The translations under genes were made by a program, and so were the position numbers. From Stenotrophobium rhamnosiphilum (GTDB taxonomy: Bacteria > Pseudomonadota > Gammaproteobacteria > Nevskiales > Nevskiaceae): a stretch of DNA of 64,000 nt. The DNA lies in NCBI RefSeq assembly GCF_003052265.1, contig NZ_QANS01000006.1, forward strand, positions 4,758-68,757, written 5' to 3'. The notes beneath the pieces are model-generated. The model ran no database searches and was not told where the DNA came from. It worked only from the letters and a program-made list of their open reading frames with translations. Of this stretch, positions 49,661-57,455 are shown one piece after another. The stretch's first letter is position 1, and the number at the start of each line of letters is the position of its first letter.

Positions 49661-50953
49661 ATGGACTTCAGGGCATTGCAGAGAACTGCATTTACTCAAA
49701 TACTGATTTGCGCTTGTGTGCTTTCGACTGCAGTACTTTCTGCATGTGGCGAAGAATCGTCAGAAGTAACAGCTACGAATGCCGTTCCGTTTGCGCCAAA
49801 ACCAGATGCTGACGAGTTTTATGCGCAGCCAAACCCGATGCCGAAACTTGCTCTCGGCACAATTCTAAAATCGCGTGCTGTCACGTTCGCTCCAGTGGGT
49901 AGCGTTCCGATGAGCAATGCCGCATGGCAGCTACAATTCATATCTCGCGACGTCAACGGAAAATCGATCGCAGCAATTGCGACCGTAGTTAAACCCACAG
50001 TCGCTGGAACTGGTCCGTCGCCTCTACTCGCGTTTCAATATGCAGAAGATAGCCTTGGCAGTCATTGCGCGCCTTCGCATACGCTAACAGGCAGCACTGC
50101 CAACTCCGTCAGTCAGCTCGAAAGTACTCAACCCTTGCTTGGCCTCGCTGCAGGTTGGACCGTGGTGTATCCCGATCACGAAGGCCCGTATTCCGCCTAC
50201 GGCGCTGGCCGTCTTGCAGGACAAATTACGCTAGATAGCATCAGAGCCGCATTGAGCTTTCAACCACTCGGGCTATCTTCAAATACACAGGTTGGCATGT
50301 GGGGATATTCTGGCGGTGCTATCGCAACTGCGTGGGCAGCGTCACTTCAAAAAGCTTATGCGCCCGAAATTAATATCGTTGCCGTCGCAAGTGGCGGCAC
50401 ACCAGCAGATGTACTTGGCATTGCAAAAAATCTCGACGAGAGCCCTGCTACCAATGCACTTTTCTTCCCGCTGATTCTTTCCGCCATCGAAGGGATTAAC
50501 CGCAGTTACCCGAATCTGGTCACGCCCATTCTTAACGATAAGGGACGCGCTGCATTCGAGTCTTTAAAGGACGGATGCGTAGGCGATACATCTGACGGAT
50601 CAAGTGCTCCATCAGGTCACTTAGCGGATTACACGACCACGCCTGATCCATTAAATGCGCCGAATGTATTGGCCACGAGTCCGTTAATTACTTTGCCATT
50701 AGCTGGGAACAGCCCTATCGCCGATACATTCGTTTATCACTCAACAATAGATGAACTTATTCCTGTCGCAGGAGCAGTTGCACTCGTAAAAGCGTGGTGC
50801 GCTGCGGGCAGTCATGTGGCTTATTACCAAGGCGTTACGGGCGAACACCTGCTGTTCGAAGTTACGACAGCACCATTGGCAATCGCGTATTTAACGAGCA
50901 GATTCACTGGCACGCCAACGGTTACACCGCCGACAACGACAACCTGTAATTAA
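49661..50953 (+). CDS. Secretory lipase (LIP family) lipoprotein
   Basis: 430 aa. Signal peptide ILICACVLSTAVLSAC with a lipobox (Cys at ~28). FNYAED-like LAFQYAEDSLGSHCAPSHTL, TVVYPDHEGPYSAYGAG, the nucleophile GMWGYSGGAIATAWAASL, YHSTIDELIPVAGAV (Asp) and GVTGEHLLFEV (His) follow the secretory lipase family known from Candida and many bacteria. ATG 49661 has GGGAG 9-10 nt upstream. The gene and its downstream flank look more A+T-rich than the neighbours by eye, so transfer is possible but unproven. Confidence 0.83.
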   Translation: MDFRALQRTAFTQILICACVLSTAVLSACGEESSEVTATNAVPFAPKPDADEFYAQPNPMPKLALGTILKSRAVTFAPVGSVPMSNAAWQLQFISRDVNGKSIAAIATVVKPTVAGTGPSPLLAFQYAEDSLGSHCAPSHTLTGSTANSVSQLESTQPLLGLAAGWTVVYPDHEGPYSAYGAGRLAGQITLDSIRAALSFQPLGLSSNTQVGMWGYSGGAIATAWAASLQKAYAPEINIVAVASGGTPADVLGIAKNLDESPATNALFFPLILSAIEGINRSYPNLVTPILNDKGRAAFESLKDGCVGDTSDGSSAPSGHLADYTTTPDPLNAPNVLATSPLITLPLAGNSPIADTFVYHSTIDELIPVAGAVALVKAWCAAGSHVAYYQGVTGEHLLFEVTTAPLAIAYLTSRFTGTPTVTPPTTTTCN

Positions 50954-51184
50954 GAAAATTACCCGCGCGGGAGTGAAAGTAATTGTGACTACTAGAGTAG
51001 CAAACGGCAGTAAGCGCGCCTTAAAAGCTACATTCACCAATCCGTTTCTTATTGCTTCGATCTATTCCAGTGGTTCGCTAGATGTGCACTTGCCCATTGG
51101 GCTGACTCAATGTTTATTCCATCAATCGTAGTGCTTCGAACCCCGCTTTTTTGCGGGAATTTTCTTGAACAGGAGAGTTGACTC

Positions 51185-51877
51185 ATGAGTGAGAAACCTA
51201 CAATCGTCCTCGTACACGGCTTCTGGGGTGGTGCTGCACACTGGAGCAAGGTGATCATCGCGCTATCACACAGGGGATACACCAAGCTACGCGCTGTTGA
51301 GTTGCCACTGAGCTCACTGGCTGACGATGCCGAGAGAACGCGCAAGATGGTGGCACAGCAATCCGGGCCAGTGCTGTTAGTCGGACATTCCTACGGCGGC
51401 GCCGTGATCAGTGAAGTAGGCGATATGCCCAACGTGATTGGTCTCGTCTACATCGCGGCCTTCGCTCCAGACGCCGGCGAGAGCCCCGGCGGTATTACCC
51501 AAGGCAATCCACCGGCCGCAATCGCCAATGTTATCCCCGACAGCGACGGCTATCTCTGGATCAAGAACGATAAATATCGAGAAAGCTTCTGCCAAGATCT
51601 GGAGCCAGACGAGGCGCTAGTGATGGCGATAACGCAGAAAGCGCCATTGGCGACGACATTTGGCAACAACGTCTCAGCGCCTGCCTGGAAGAAGAAGCCT
51701 TGTTGGTATCAGATTTCCAGCGAGGATCGAATGATCAATCCTGAAAATCAGAAAATGATGTCGGCCAGAATGAACCCTCGTAAGGTTATTACGCTGACCA
51801 CAGGCCACGCGTCGCTGGCTTCGAAGTCCGACGAGGTGACTGCACTAATCGTGGAGGCCGCCAGTCAAGCAAGTTAA
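51185..51877 (+). CDS. Alpha/beta hydrolase
   Basis: 230 aa. IVLVHGFWGGAAHWSKVIIA (oxyanion HG), VLLVGHSYGGAVISEVG (Ser nucleophile) and LTTGHASLASKSDEV (His). SSEDRMINPENQKM holds the likely Asp. Small single-domain enzyme with few lid helices, similar to proteins annotated as methyl-esterase or salicylate-esterase-like. Cytosolic. AGGAG 9 nt before the ATG. Strong terminator 55 bp after the stop. Substrate unknown. Confidence 0.83.
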   Translation: MSEKPTIVLVHGFWGGAAHWSKVIIALSHRGYTKLRAVELPLSSLADDAERTRKMVAQQSGPVLLVGHSYGGAVISEVGDMPNVIGLVYIAAFAPDAGESPGGITQGNPPAAIANVIPDSDGYLWIKNDKYRESFCQDLEPDEALVMAITQKAPLATTFGNNVSAPAWKKKPCWYQISSEDRMINPENQKMMSARMNPRKVITLTTGHASLASKSDEVTALIVEAASQAS

Positions 51878-51931
51878 GTCGCCGCAGCAGATTCACTGGC
51901 GCGTTGGCGTATCGACGCTAATAACGACATC

Positions 51932-51966
51932 CACAAAAAAGCCGGCCGCAAGCCGGCTTTTTTGTG
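51932..51966. terminator. Terminator after the alpha/beta hydrolase
   Basis: CACAAAAAAGCCGGC (51932-51945) / GCCGGCTTTTTTGTG (51952-51966); long stem with T6. Confidence 0.9.
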
Positions 51967-52031
51967 GGCAGCGCCAGACCTAGCACTTACGAACGTGCGA
52001 TCTCGGCCCCTGTTCGATTCACTCATACCAA

Positions 52032-52050
52032 ATAATACTTAGTGTATTAT
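52032..52050. promoter_or_regulatory. Palindrome upstream of the GH1 gene
   Basis: ATAATAC (52032-52038) and GTATTAT (52044-52050) are inverted around TTAGT in an A+T-rich region ~95 bp before the GH1 start. Candidate operator or promoter element. Confidence 0.4.
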
Positions 52051-52144
52051 CATTTTATTGGAATTTTTTAGTTGGATTCCACGCTCAGGGACATGTACGC
52101 ACCCTCGATCCTGCTTGATGTAAGGCTTTTGATAAGAGGCATAA

Positions 52145-53410
52145 ATGCGAACCTTCTTTAAAGTATTTGTCGTACTGATTCTGTGCCTGTTCGCATGGCT
52201 TGCTTGGTCTTTCAAGCAGCCGGCAAAGATTCCTGTCGTTGCAGCGGAAGCTTTGCCTGCGGACTTTATTTGGGGCGTGTCGTCTTCTGCGTATCAAAGC
52301 GAAGGCGGAGAAGTCGACAGCAACTGGAGTCGCTGGAACGCGTCTCAGCCGACGCAGGATCGTTACGGCAAGGCGATCGACTTTCGTCATCGCTATCGAG
52401 AAGACGTCGCTCTCGCACGCGACTTGGGCGTCAACACTTTCCGTCTCGGAATAAATTGGGCGCGTATCGAGCCCAACAAGGGCCAGATTGATCAAGCCGA
52501 GTTGGCGTATTACGACGATCTGATTCTTGCGATCAAGCAAGCTGGGATGAAGCCCTTAGTCACACTCGATCATTTCGTTTACCCAGGCTGGATTGCTGAT
52601 CAAGGCGGCTGGGTGAATCCGCAAACCGTCAATGATTTCCTGAACTACACCAACTTAATTGTTGGCCGTTATCAAGCTGATGTGGACTTATGGATCACGT
52701 TTAACGAAGCAGCGTTCGGCGTCGGTGGCGAGAAAAATATTCGTCAGCTCAATTGGACCGATACCGGACACGTGCGCGACAACATCGCAGCCGCTCACCG
52801 GCAAGCTTACGATCTGATCCATCGTCTCGACAATCACGCGACAGTTACCTCCAACATTTACTGGATGGGTGATCGCTTTGGCAGTGGCGCAATCAACGGT
52901 CTGCTCGACTGGACATTCTTTGATTCGGTCGCGGACAAGTGTGACGTCATTGCCGTCGACTACTACGCAGCGGACATCCCGAAGGTCATGCGCGCCGGAG
53001 TGGAAACGCATTGGAACTGGCCTGTAGATCCTGCCGGCCTTTATCGCGCACTCAAGATCCTGCAAACGCGCTATCCGAACAAACCACTGCTGATTGCCGA
53101 GATTGGCATGTCCACGCAAGACGGCGCGCCACGTACCGATGGAACAAAGCGTGAAGACATGATCCGCGATACGGTGTACTGGACCCAGCGCGCAAAGGCA
53201 GACGGCGTCAACGTCATCGGTTACATGGTCTGGTCATTGACGGACAATTTCGAGTGGGGCAGCTATACGCCACGCTTCGGGCTCTACACAGTGAACGCAC
53301 TCAAAGATCCCGACTTGAAGCGCATCCCGACAGCGGCAGTGCCTGCTTATAAAGAGGTGATCCGCAATCACGGTGTAGGAGCCGATTATCGTCCAGTGCT
53401 GCCGCAATAA
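52145..53410 (+). CDS. Membrane-anchored GH1-family beta-glycosidase
   Basis: 421 aa. An N-terminal hydrophobic segment FFKVFVVLILCLFAWLAWSF anchors or exports it. The catalytic barrel shows DFIWGVSSSAYQSEGG, NTFRLGINWARIEPNKGQ, LWITFNEAAFG (acid/base Glu; Ala replaces Pro of the usual N-E-P) and KPLLIAEIGMSTQDG (nucleophile Glu in a variant of I/V-T-E-N-G). YMVWSLTDNFEWGSYTPRFG is the diagnostic C-terminal GH1 block. It is short for GH1 (~450). Extracytoplasmic glycoside cleavage is likely; the sugar is unknown. Confidence 0.87.
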   Translation: MRTFFKVFVVLILCLFAWLAWSFKQPAKIPVVAAEALPADFIWGVSSSAYQSEGGEVDSNWSRWNASQPTQDRYGKAIDFRHRYREDVALARDLGVNTFRLGINWARIEPNKGQIDQAELAYYDDLILAIKQAGMKPLVTLDHFVYPGWIADQGGWVNPQTVNDFLNYTNLIVGRYQADVDLWITFNEAAFGVGGEKNIRQLNWTDTGHVRDNIAAAHRQAYDLIHRLDNHATVTSNIYWMGDRFGSGAINGLLDWTFFDSVADKCDVIAVDYYAADIPKVMRAGVETHWNWPVDPAGLYRALKILQTRYPNKPLLIAEIGMSTQDGAPRTDGTKREDMIRDTVYWTQRAKADGVNVIGYMVWSLTDNFEWGSYTPRFGLYTVNALKDPDLKRIPTAAVPAYKEVIRNHGVGADYRPVLPQ

Positions 53411-53418
53411 CAGCGCAC

Positions 53419-53450
53419 AAAAAAGCCGGCTTAATCGCCGGCTTTTTATT
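53419..53450. terminator. Bidirectional terminator between GH1 and crotonase genes
   Basis: AAAAAAGCCGGC (53419-53430) / GCCGGCTTTTT (53437-53447). Confidence 0.88.
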
Positions 53451-53472
53451 CTCGATAGTAAAGTATCGCTAG

Positions 53473-54183
53473 CTAGTCAGGCACTTTGCACATCGCACGG
53501 AACAAGGTGTGATCCTGCTCAATCGCAGCGCGCAGTGCTTTATGCAAAGGCTCACGCACCAATGTCTTGGTGCCGAGATAAGCATTCATATTAAGCTTGG
53601 CCAAGCGTGCGGCGTAGGCATGAGCTTCTGCAAGAACATCCGCTTCTGGCACTACGCGGTCGATGAATCCTGCAGCGACAGCATCCGCAGGACGATAAAT
53701 TTCTGAAGTCATCATCGCGCGGTTGAAATGGGCTGGCGCCAAGCGTGCGCGGCAAATTTCGACGGCAGCGCGGGGCATGACCAAACCAATGGCGACTTCG
53801 TTGGCGCCGATTTTGTAAGCACCATCAGCGCCGATCACGTAGTCGCCGCAGGCGAGAAGAAAAACGCCCATGGCTAATGCGTGACCGTTGCTCACGATGA
53901 CGACGGGCTTTGGAAACGACAACAAGCGCTCGGCAATTTCAAAACCGCCTGTGAGCATTTTCACTGCGGTAAGCCCGCCTGCCATCAGAGTTTGCAGATC
54001 AAAGCCTGCGCAGAAGGTTCCTTTTCTGCCCGTCAGCACAACCACCGCTTTATCTGCACGCGCCTGATCCAAGGCCGAATTCAATTCCAACTGCATCGCA
54101 GGTGAAAGTGCATTGGCCTTGCCATCATCCATCGTGATGGTGGCAACGCCGTCCTTGAATTCATACGCAACCAATGTGTCCAT
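53473..54183 (-). CDS. Crotonase-fold enoyl-CoA hydratase/isomerase family protein
   Basis: 236 aa. ATITMDDGKANALSPAMQLE, LTGRKGTFCAGFDLQTLMAG (first oxyanion strand), PVVIVSNGHALAMGVFLLAC (second oxyanion Gly) and GLVMPRAAVEICRARLAPAH. The usual catalytic Glu position is occupied within NEVAIGLVMPRA, so activity is plausible, but the exact reaction (hydratase, isomerase or thioesterase) cannot be read. GGAG 7 nt before the ATG. Confidence 0.87.
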   Translation of the reverse strand: MDTLVAYEFKDGVATITMDDGKANALSPAMQLELNSALDQARADKAVVVLTGRKGTFCAGFDLQTLMAGGLTAVKMLTGGFEIAERLLSFPKPVVIVSNGHALAMGVFLLACGDYVIGADGAYKIGANEVAIGLVMPRAAVEICRARLAPAHFNRAMMTSEIYRPADAVAAGFIDRVVPEADVLAEAHAYAARLAKLNMNAYLGTKTLVREPLHKALRAAIEQDHTLFRAMCKVPD

Positions 54184-54242
54184 GGCAAAACTCCGGAATG
54201 AAAAGATGATGCCGCGGACTATAGGGAACGCATTTTTAGGCT

Positions 54243-54266
54243 GTCACCATACGGGCGTATGGTGAC
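54243..54266. repeat. 10-bp perfect palindrome upstream of the crotonase gene
   Basis: GTCACCATAC-GGGC-GTATGGTGAC lies 60 bp before the crotonase start and 18 bp after the MAPEG stop. The T-run is on the plus side, which has no gene to terminate, so it may be an operator. Confidence 0.45.
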
Positions 54267-54283
54267 TTTAATTTTTAGCTCGC

Positions 54284-54727
54284 CTAGCCTCGAATGAGCA
54301 GCCAGATGATGTCCAGCATCAGCCCAATCGTTGCGAGCCCACCGATGATGAAGAAGATCGAACGCCAAGGTTGCTTACCCTTTAGATAAACAAACGTATG
54401 CGCGAGGCGTGCGGCAACGAAGATGCTGAAAATGATTTGGGCTACACACGCGGAGCCCCCAGCCAACACAAATACCAATCCAAGAAACAGGAACGGATAG
54501 ATGTTGGCTTGTGCATTGGTATGTGCGCGCAAAACGCGAGCCACTTCAGGCGGATCAGACTCGACTAACGTGCCACCAAACTTGGCGGCATCTTCTGGAT
54601 TGATTGCTGTCTTAGTTTTGCCACGTGTTGCGCCGCTGAACGCCCACAGAAAAATCAGATTCGTGCTGAGTATTAAACAAGCGATGGCATAGGCGATGAA
54701 TGCCGGATTGCTCTGCAAACTATTCAT
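54284..54727 (-). CDS. MAPEG-family membrane protein
   Basis: 147 aa. Helices FIAYAIACLILSTNLIFLWA, IYPFLFLGLVFVLAGGSACV, IFSIFVAARLAHTFVYLKG and IFFIIGGLATIGLMLDIIWL. VARVLRAHTNAQANIYPFL matches the microsomal glutathione S-transferase 1/PGES branch (E/V-R-x2-R-x-H-x-N-x2-E). ATG 54727 has GGAG 6 nt upstream; the earlier ATG overlaps that site. Co-directional with the crotonase gene (100-bp gap). Confidence 0.88.
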   Translation of the reverse strand: MNSLQSNPAFIAYAIACLILSTNLIFLWAFSGATRGKTKTAINPEDAAKFGGTLVESDPPEVARVLRAHTNAQANIYPFLFLGLVFVLAGGSACVAQIIFSIFVAARLAHTFVYLKGKQPWRSIFFIIGGLATIGLMLDIIWLLIRG

Positions 54728-54759
54728 AGCGCTCTCCATTTAACTTGATCAAATCAATC

Positions 54760-56124
54760 TTAATGCCCTTTACGTGTTGCGGCTTCTGGGCTGAACATCA
54801 TTTGATGCATGTCGGTGCGATTCAATCGCCACCAGTCTTTGCCCGCTTCGTTAACCAAGTAGCCGGCCTCATACGCACCTGACATCAGATCGTGATACAC
54901 CGATACGCCGCGTTGCCATGCTTGTGCATCTGGTGCGTAGCGGAAATTAACGTAGGACGCGCGCCAGAGTTGTCCGCGCACGTCGTAGTTATCTGCCCAC
55001 AGTGCATGCCAGGTATCTTCATCAACGTAGAGCACCCGGCGTCCATAGATGTGGCGCAAACCGGTTTTCAGTGTGGCCTCAATTACCCATACGCGATGCA
55101 ATTCATAGCGCATGAAATCGGGATTGAAAGTATCGGGTGTCAGCAGTGTTTTGTACTTGACCGCTGGATCATTCACGCGAAACGCGTGGTAAGGCACCAG
55201 CATTTCTTTTTTGCCAACGAGCTTCCAGTTGTAACGCTCCGGCGAGCCGTTAAACAATGCGTCGTCATCAACCGTTCGCAAGCTAGAAGGCGGCGTCAGG
55301 TAATCAAAGTTGATATCCGGCGCTTGGCGCACACGGCGCGTGCCCGGATTGTAGGCCCACACATGCGTGCTGCCGTCTTTGAAATCGGTCGGCTGAAAGC
55401 CCACGCCAATGCTGCCTTTGTCGCGCTCTGGCAATAACACTTCGCCATAGAAATATGCGGCAACCGTGTCTTGCGTCGACATACGCTTTTTAGGGTCCGC
55501 ATATGGACTCAGCGTCATATAACGTTGTTTGCCCCAAGCGATGCGGCCACTCGGAAATACGTCAGCGATATCCACCACCGCAGTTTCGTTCCACGGGCCG
55601 CTGCTAAGAATCACATTCCAGATGGCTTCGAGGCCAGTCGTAGGAAACGGAAATGCAATCGCACCGGTGGTTGCCTGCGTACCCAAACCGTCGTGCACCA
55701 ACTGTGCGCTCTCTGCATTTTTCTTGACGACATCGCAGGCCCAAACGGGCATGCCGAAATCGCGATGACTCGGATAAACAGGGATGCGGAAAGTCTTGGG
55801 ATATTTTTTCAGCATCGCCTTCTGCCCTTCGGTGAGCTTGCTGGCGTACTGCGTCATATTGTCGACGGTGACGGTGTAGAGCGGCTTTTCTGCTGCGTAT
55901 GGGCCCGGCGTGTAAACCTTGGGATCACCCAAGCCCGGCCATGTGTCTAACCACTTTCCGGTGTACGCCGCGACACCGCTCGCAGTGCCTGCACGTTCAG
56001 CGCCGATGCAATTGAGTTTGTCGCTGTTGAGTTGAGCAATTTGATCGGGCGTTGCTTTTGCGTTTACAACACCGCTGCAAAAAACTAGCGCCAGCACTGC
56101 ACTGAATTTTATTTTAAACCGCAT
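54760..56124 (-). CDS. DUF1329 exported protein (second copy, without DUF1302 partner)
   Basis: 454 aa, exactly as long as the copy at 16736-18100, and clearly paralogous: DQIAQLNSDKLNCIGAERAG, YPKTFRIPVYPSHRDFGMP, LPERDKGSIGVGFQPTDF, YNPGTRRVRQAPDINFD, NGSPERYNWKLVGKKEM and YELHRVWVIEATLKTGLRHI. Signal peptide FSAVLALVFCSGVVNA. No DUF1302 gene adjoins; it either uses the barrel at 18117 or one elsewhere. Start 56124 fits the signal peptide; ATG 56151 is an alternative. REPIN copy 2 lies directly upstream. Confidence 0.88.
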   Translation of the reverse strand: MRFKIKFSAVLALVFCSGVVNAKATPDQIAQLNSDKLNCIGAERAGTASGVAAYTGKWLDTWPGLGDPKVYTPGPYAAEKPLYTVTVDNMTQYASKLTEGQKAMLKKYPKTFRIPVYPSHRDFGMPVWACDVVKKNAESAQLVHDGLGTQATTGAIAFPFPTTGLEAIWNVILSSGPWNETAVVDIADVFPSGRIAWGKQRYMTLSPYADPKKRMSTQDTVAAYFYGEVLLPERDKGSIGVGFQPTDFKDGSTHVWAYNPGTRRVRQAPDINFDYLTPPSSLRTVDDDALFNGSPERYNWKLVGKKEMLVPYHAFRVNDPAVKYKTLLTPDTFNPDFMRYELHRVWVIEATLKTGLRHIYGRRVLYVDEDTWHALWADNYDVRGQLWRASYVNFRYAPDAQAWQRGVSVYHDLMSGAYEAGYLVNEAGKDWWRLNRTDMHQMMFSPEAATRKGH

Positions 56125-56157
56125 GATTCTCACTACATTAGTTGGCAGCATTAGCCT

Positions 56158-56218
56158 GTAGGAGCGCCTCTTAGGCGCGATAGTTCAATCGCCCATCGCG
56201 CCTAAGAGGCGCTCCTAC
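56158..56218. repeat. REPIN copy 2
   Basis: Arms 56158-56181 and 56195-56218 are identical to those at 8233-8293; the 13-bp spacer shares TCAATCGCC with copy 1. It sits between the DUF1329 gene and the SnoaL-like gene on the same strand. Confidence 0.85.
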
Positions 56219-56241
56219 AAAACAGATAAAGATGAGATGAC

Positions 56242-56700
56242 TTATTTCATCTTGAGCGCGACTTTCATCCACTCTGGCATGTTGAAGTCGTAACTCTTTT
56301 TCTCAACGCGTTCGCTGATGCGCCAGCCCTTCGGCGTGCGCACATATTTGTCGATGTACCAAAGACCGAGAAACATCGTGTCTTTGCCGCCTTCAGGATT
56401 CGGCACCACCATCGGATTGAAGCAAGCCATCTTTCCCGTGGCCGTGTCGCCCGTGATGTCGCAGGAAAAATTGCCGTTGAGGTGCATAAAGTCTGGGAAC
56501 GCAGCCAAAGCCTGCCCCAGCCATTCCTTCACTTTCGGATATGAGCCATCAATGCCACCCATGGCGCGATAGTCGATGTATGCGTCCGGCGTAAACACAG
56601 CATCAAGATTATCGAGAGCGCGCTCATCAATCGCGTAGGCGTAGTCCACCGTCAGGCGTTCCAGCTCCATACGATCGGAGATTTCTTGCAGAGTCAGCAT
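56242..56700 (-). CDS. NTF2/SnoaL-fold protein
   Basis: 152 aa. EISDRMELERLTVDYAYAID, LDNLDAVFTPDAYIDYRAMG (conserved D-x-Y/A core), FMHLNGNFSCDITGDTATGK and LWYIDKYVRTPKGWRISERV. The type is common in Rieske-oxygenase and steroid clusters, where members act as dehydratases, isomerases or small subunits. GAGGAAG precedes the ATG. It follows another NTF2-like gene by 10 bp. Confidence 0.83.
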   Translation of the reverse strand: MLTLQEISDRMELERLTVDYAYAIDERALDNLDAVFTPDAYIDYRAMGGIDGSYPKVKEWLGQALAAFPDFMHLNGNFSCDITGDTATGKMACFNPMVVPNPEGGKDTMFLGLWYIDKYVRTPKGWRISERVEKKSYDFNMPEWMKVALKMK

Positions 56701-56710
56701 GGTAGCTTCC

Positions 56711-57208
56711 TCAGGCTGCGAGTTGTGGATTGCCCGCGAACAGCACCTTCGCGATGCCCTCGCTCATATCCATCGACAGCGTCGAAGTCACGATGAAGCG
56801 CGTGCTGGTGATCTTCCAATCTTTGCCGAACTTGCGGTACTCGTCTTCGTAATAACCGCCGAGCTGGGTAAAGCCTTTGGATTTTGTTTCGAGCAAGCAG
56901 TAATGCAGGCTGCAAGTAGCGCGCGCGTGATCGGCGCTGATCAGTTCAATCTGCGGATCTGCGCTGTGGTGCATCTCCACCATATTCGGATGGCAGGCGA
57001 CTTCGGTGTAGAGCGCAACCAGCGTGTCGGCGTTATCAAACGTGCCGACGATGCCGTAGTCGATATGAACCTTGCCGTCTGCAAAACAGGCGCGCATCGT
57101 GGCCGGGTCTTTACGGTCACAGGCGAAGAGGTAACGGGCCTTGAGACTGCGGATCGCCTCCAGACTTTCCAAAGCGGCAATTCGCTGTTCCAGACTTGCG
57201 TTGTCCAT
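56711..57208 (-). CDS. NTF2/SnoaL-fold protein (SnoaL_4)
   Basis: 165 aa. ESLEAIRSLKARYLFACDRK, DPATMRACFADGKVHIDYGI, PNMVEMHHSADPQIELISAD and YYEDEYRKFGKDWKITSTRF. First of the leftward pair of NTF2-like genes, with AGGAGAAGAGA before the ATG and the operator motif at 57271-57286 upstream. It differs clearly from the copy at 11795. Reaction unknown. Confidence 0.83.
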   Translation of the reverse strand: MDNASLEQRIAALESLEAIRSLKARYLFACDRKDPATMRACFADGKVHIDYGIVGTFDNADTLVALYTEVACHPNMVEMHHSADPQIELISADHARATCSLHYCLLETKSKGFTQLGGYYEDEYRKFGKDWKITSTRFIVTSTLSMDMSEGIAKVLFAGNPQLAA

Positions 57209-57270
57209 TCTCTTCTCCTAATTAGATTTATTGCGATGCCGCAGTTCACCGTAGTGGCAGGCGGACCGAA

Positions 57271-57286
57271 TCCTCCGTTTGGCTGA
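57271..57286. promoter_or_regulatory. Steroid-region operator motif, site 7
   Basis: TCCTCC-GTTT-GGCTGA, 63 bp upstream of the NTF2-like gene at 57208. It shares CTCCGTTTGG and TGAG with site 1 (minus strand), with two arm substitutions. Confidence 0.45.
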
Positions 57287-57367
57287 GAGAGGCATATTTA
57301 CGCCGTTTTTCTAATGCAGTCAGACGATGTAATGCCCATGTAAATCATTGACCGTAAGGGGTGTTTT

Positions 57368-57384
57368 TAGGCGACAATCGCCTA
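57368..57384. promoter_or_regulatory. Palindrome upstream of the histidine kinase gene
   Basis: TAGGCGA-CAA-TCGCCTA, perfect 7-bp arms, 72 bp before the kinase start. Candidate operator. Confidence 0.45.
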
Positions 57385-57455
57385 TTGACGTCTAAAGCAG
57401 GCAATCAGACCTGTTCATCTATAAAAAGCGTTCGCGAAGTACATGGGGGTAAACG

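Noticed and set aside
54243-54266. Palindrome as terminator of the MAPEG gene
   Set aside because: The T-run lies on the plus-strand side, where no gene ends; listed only as a palindrome.
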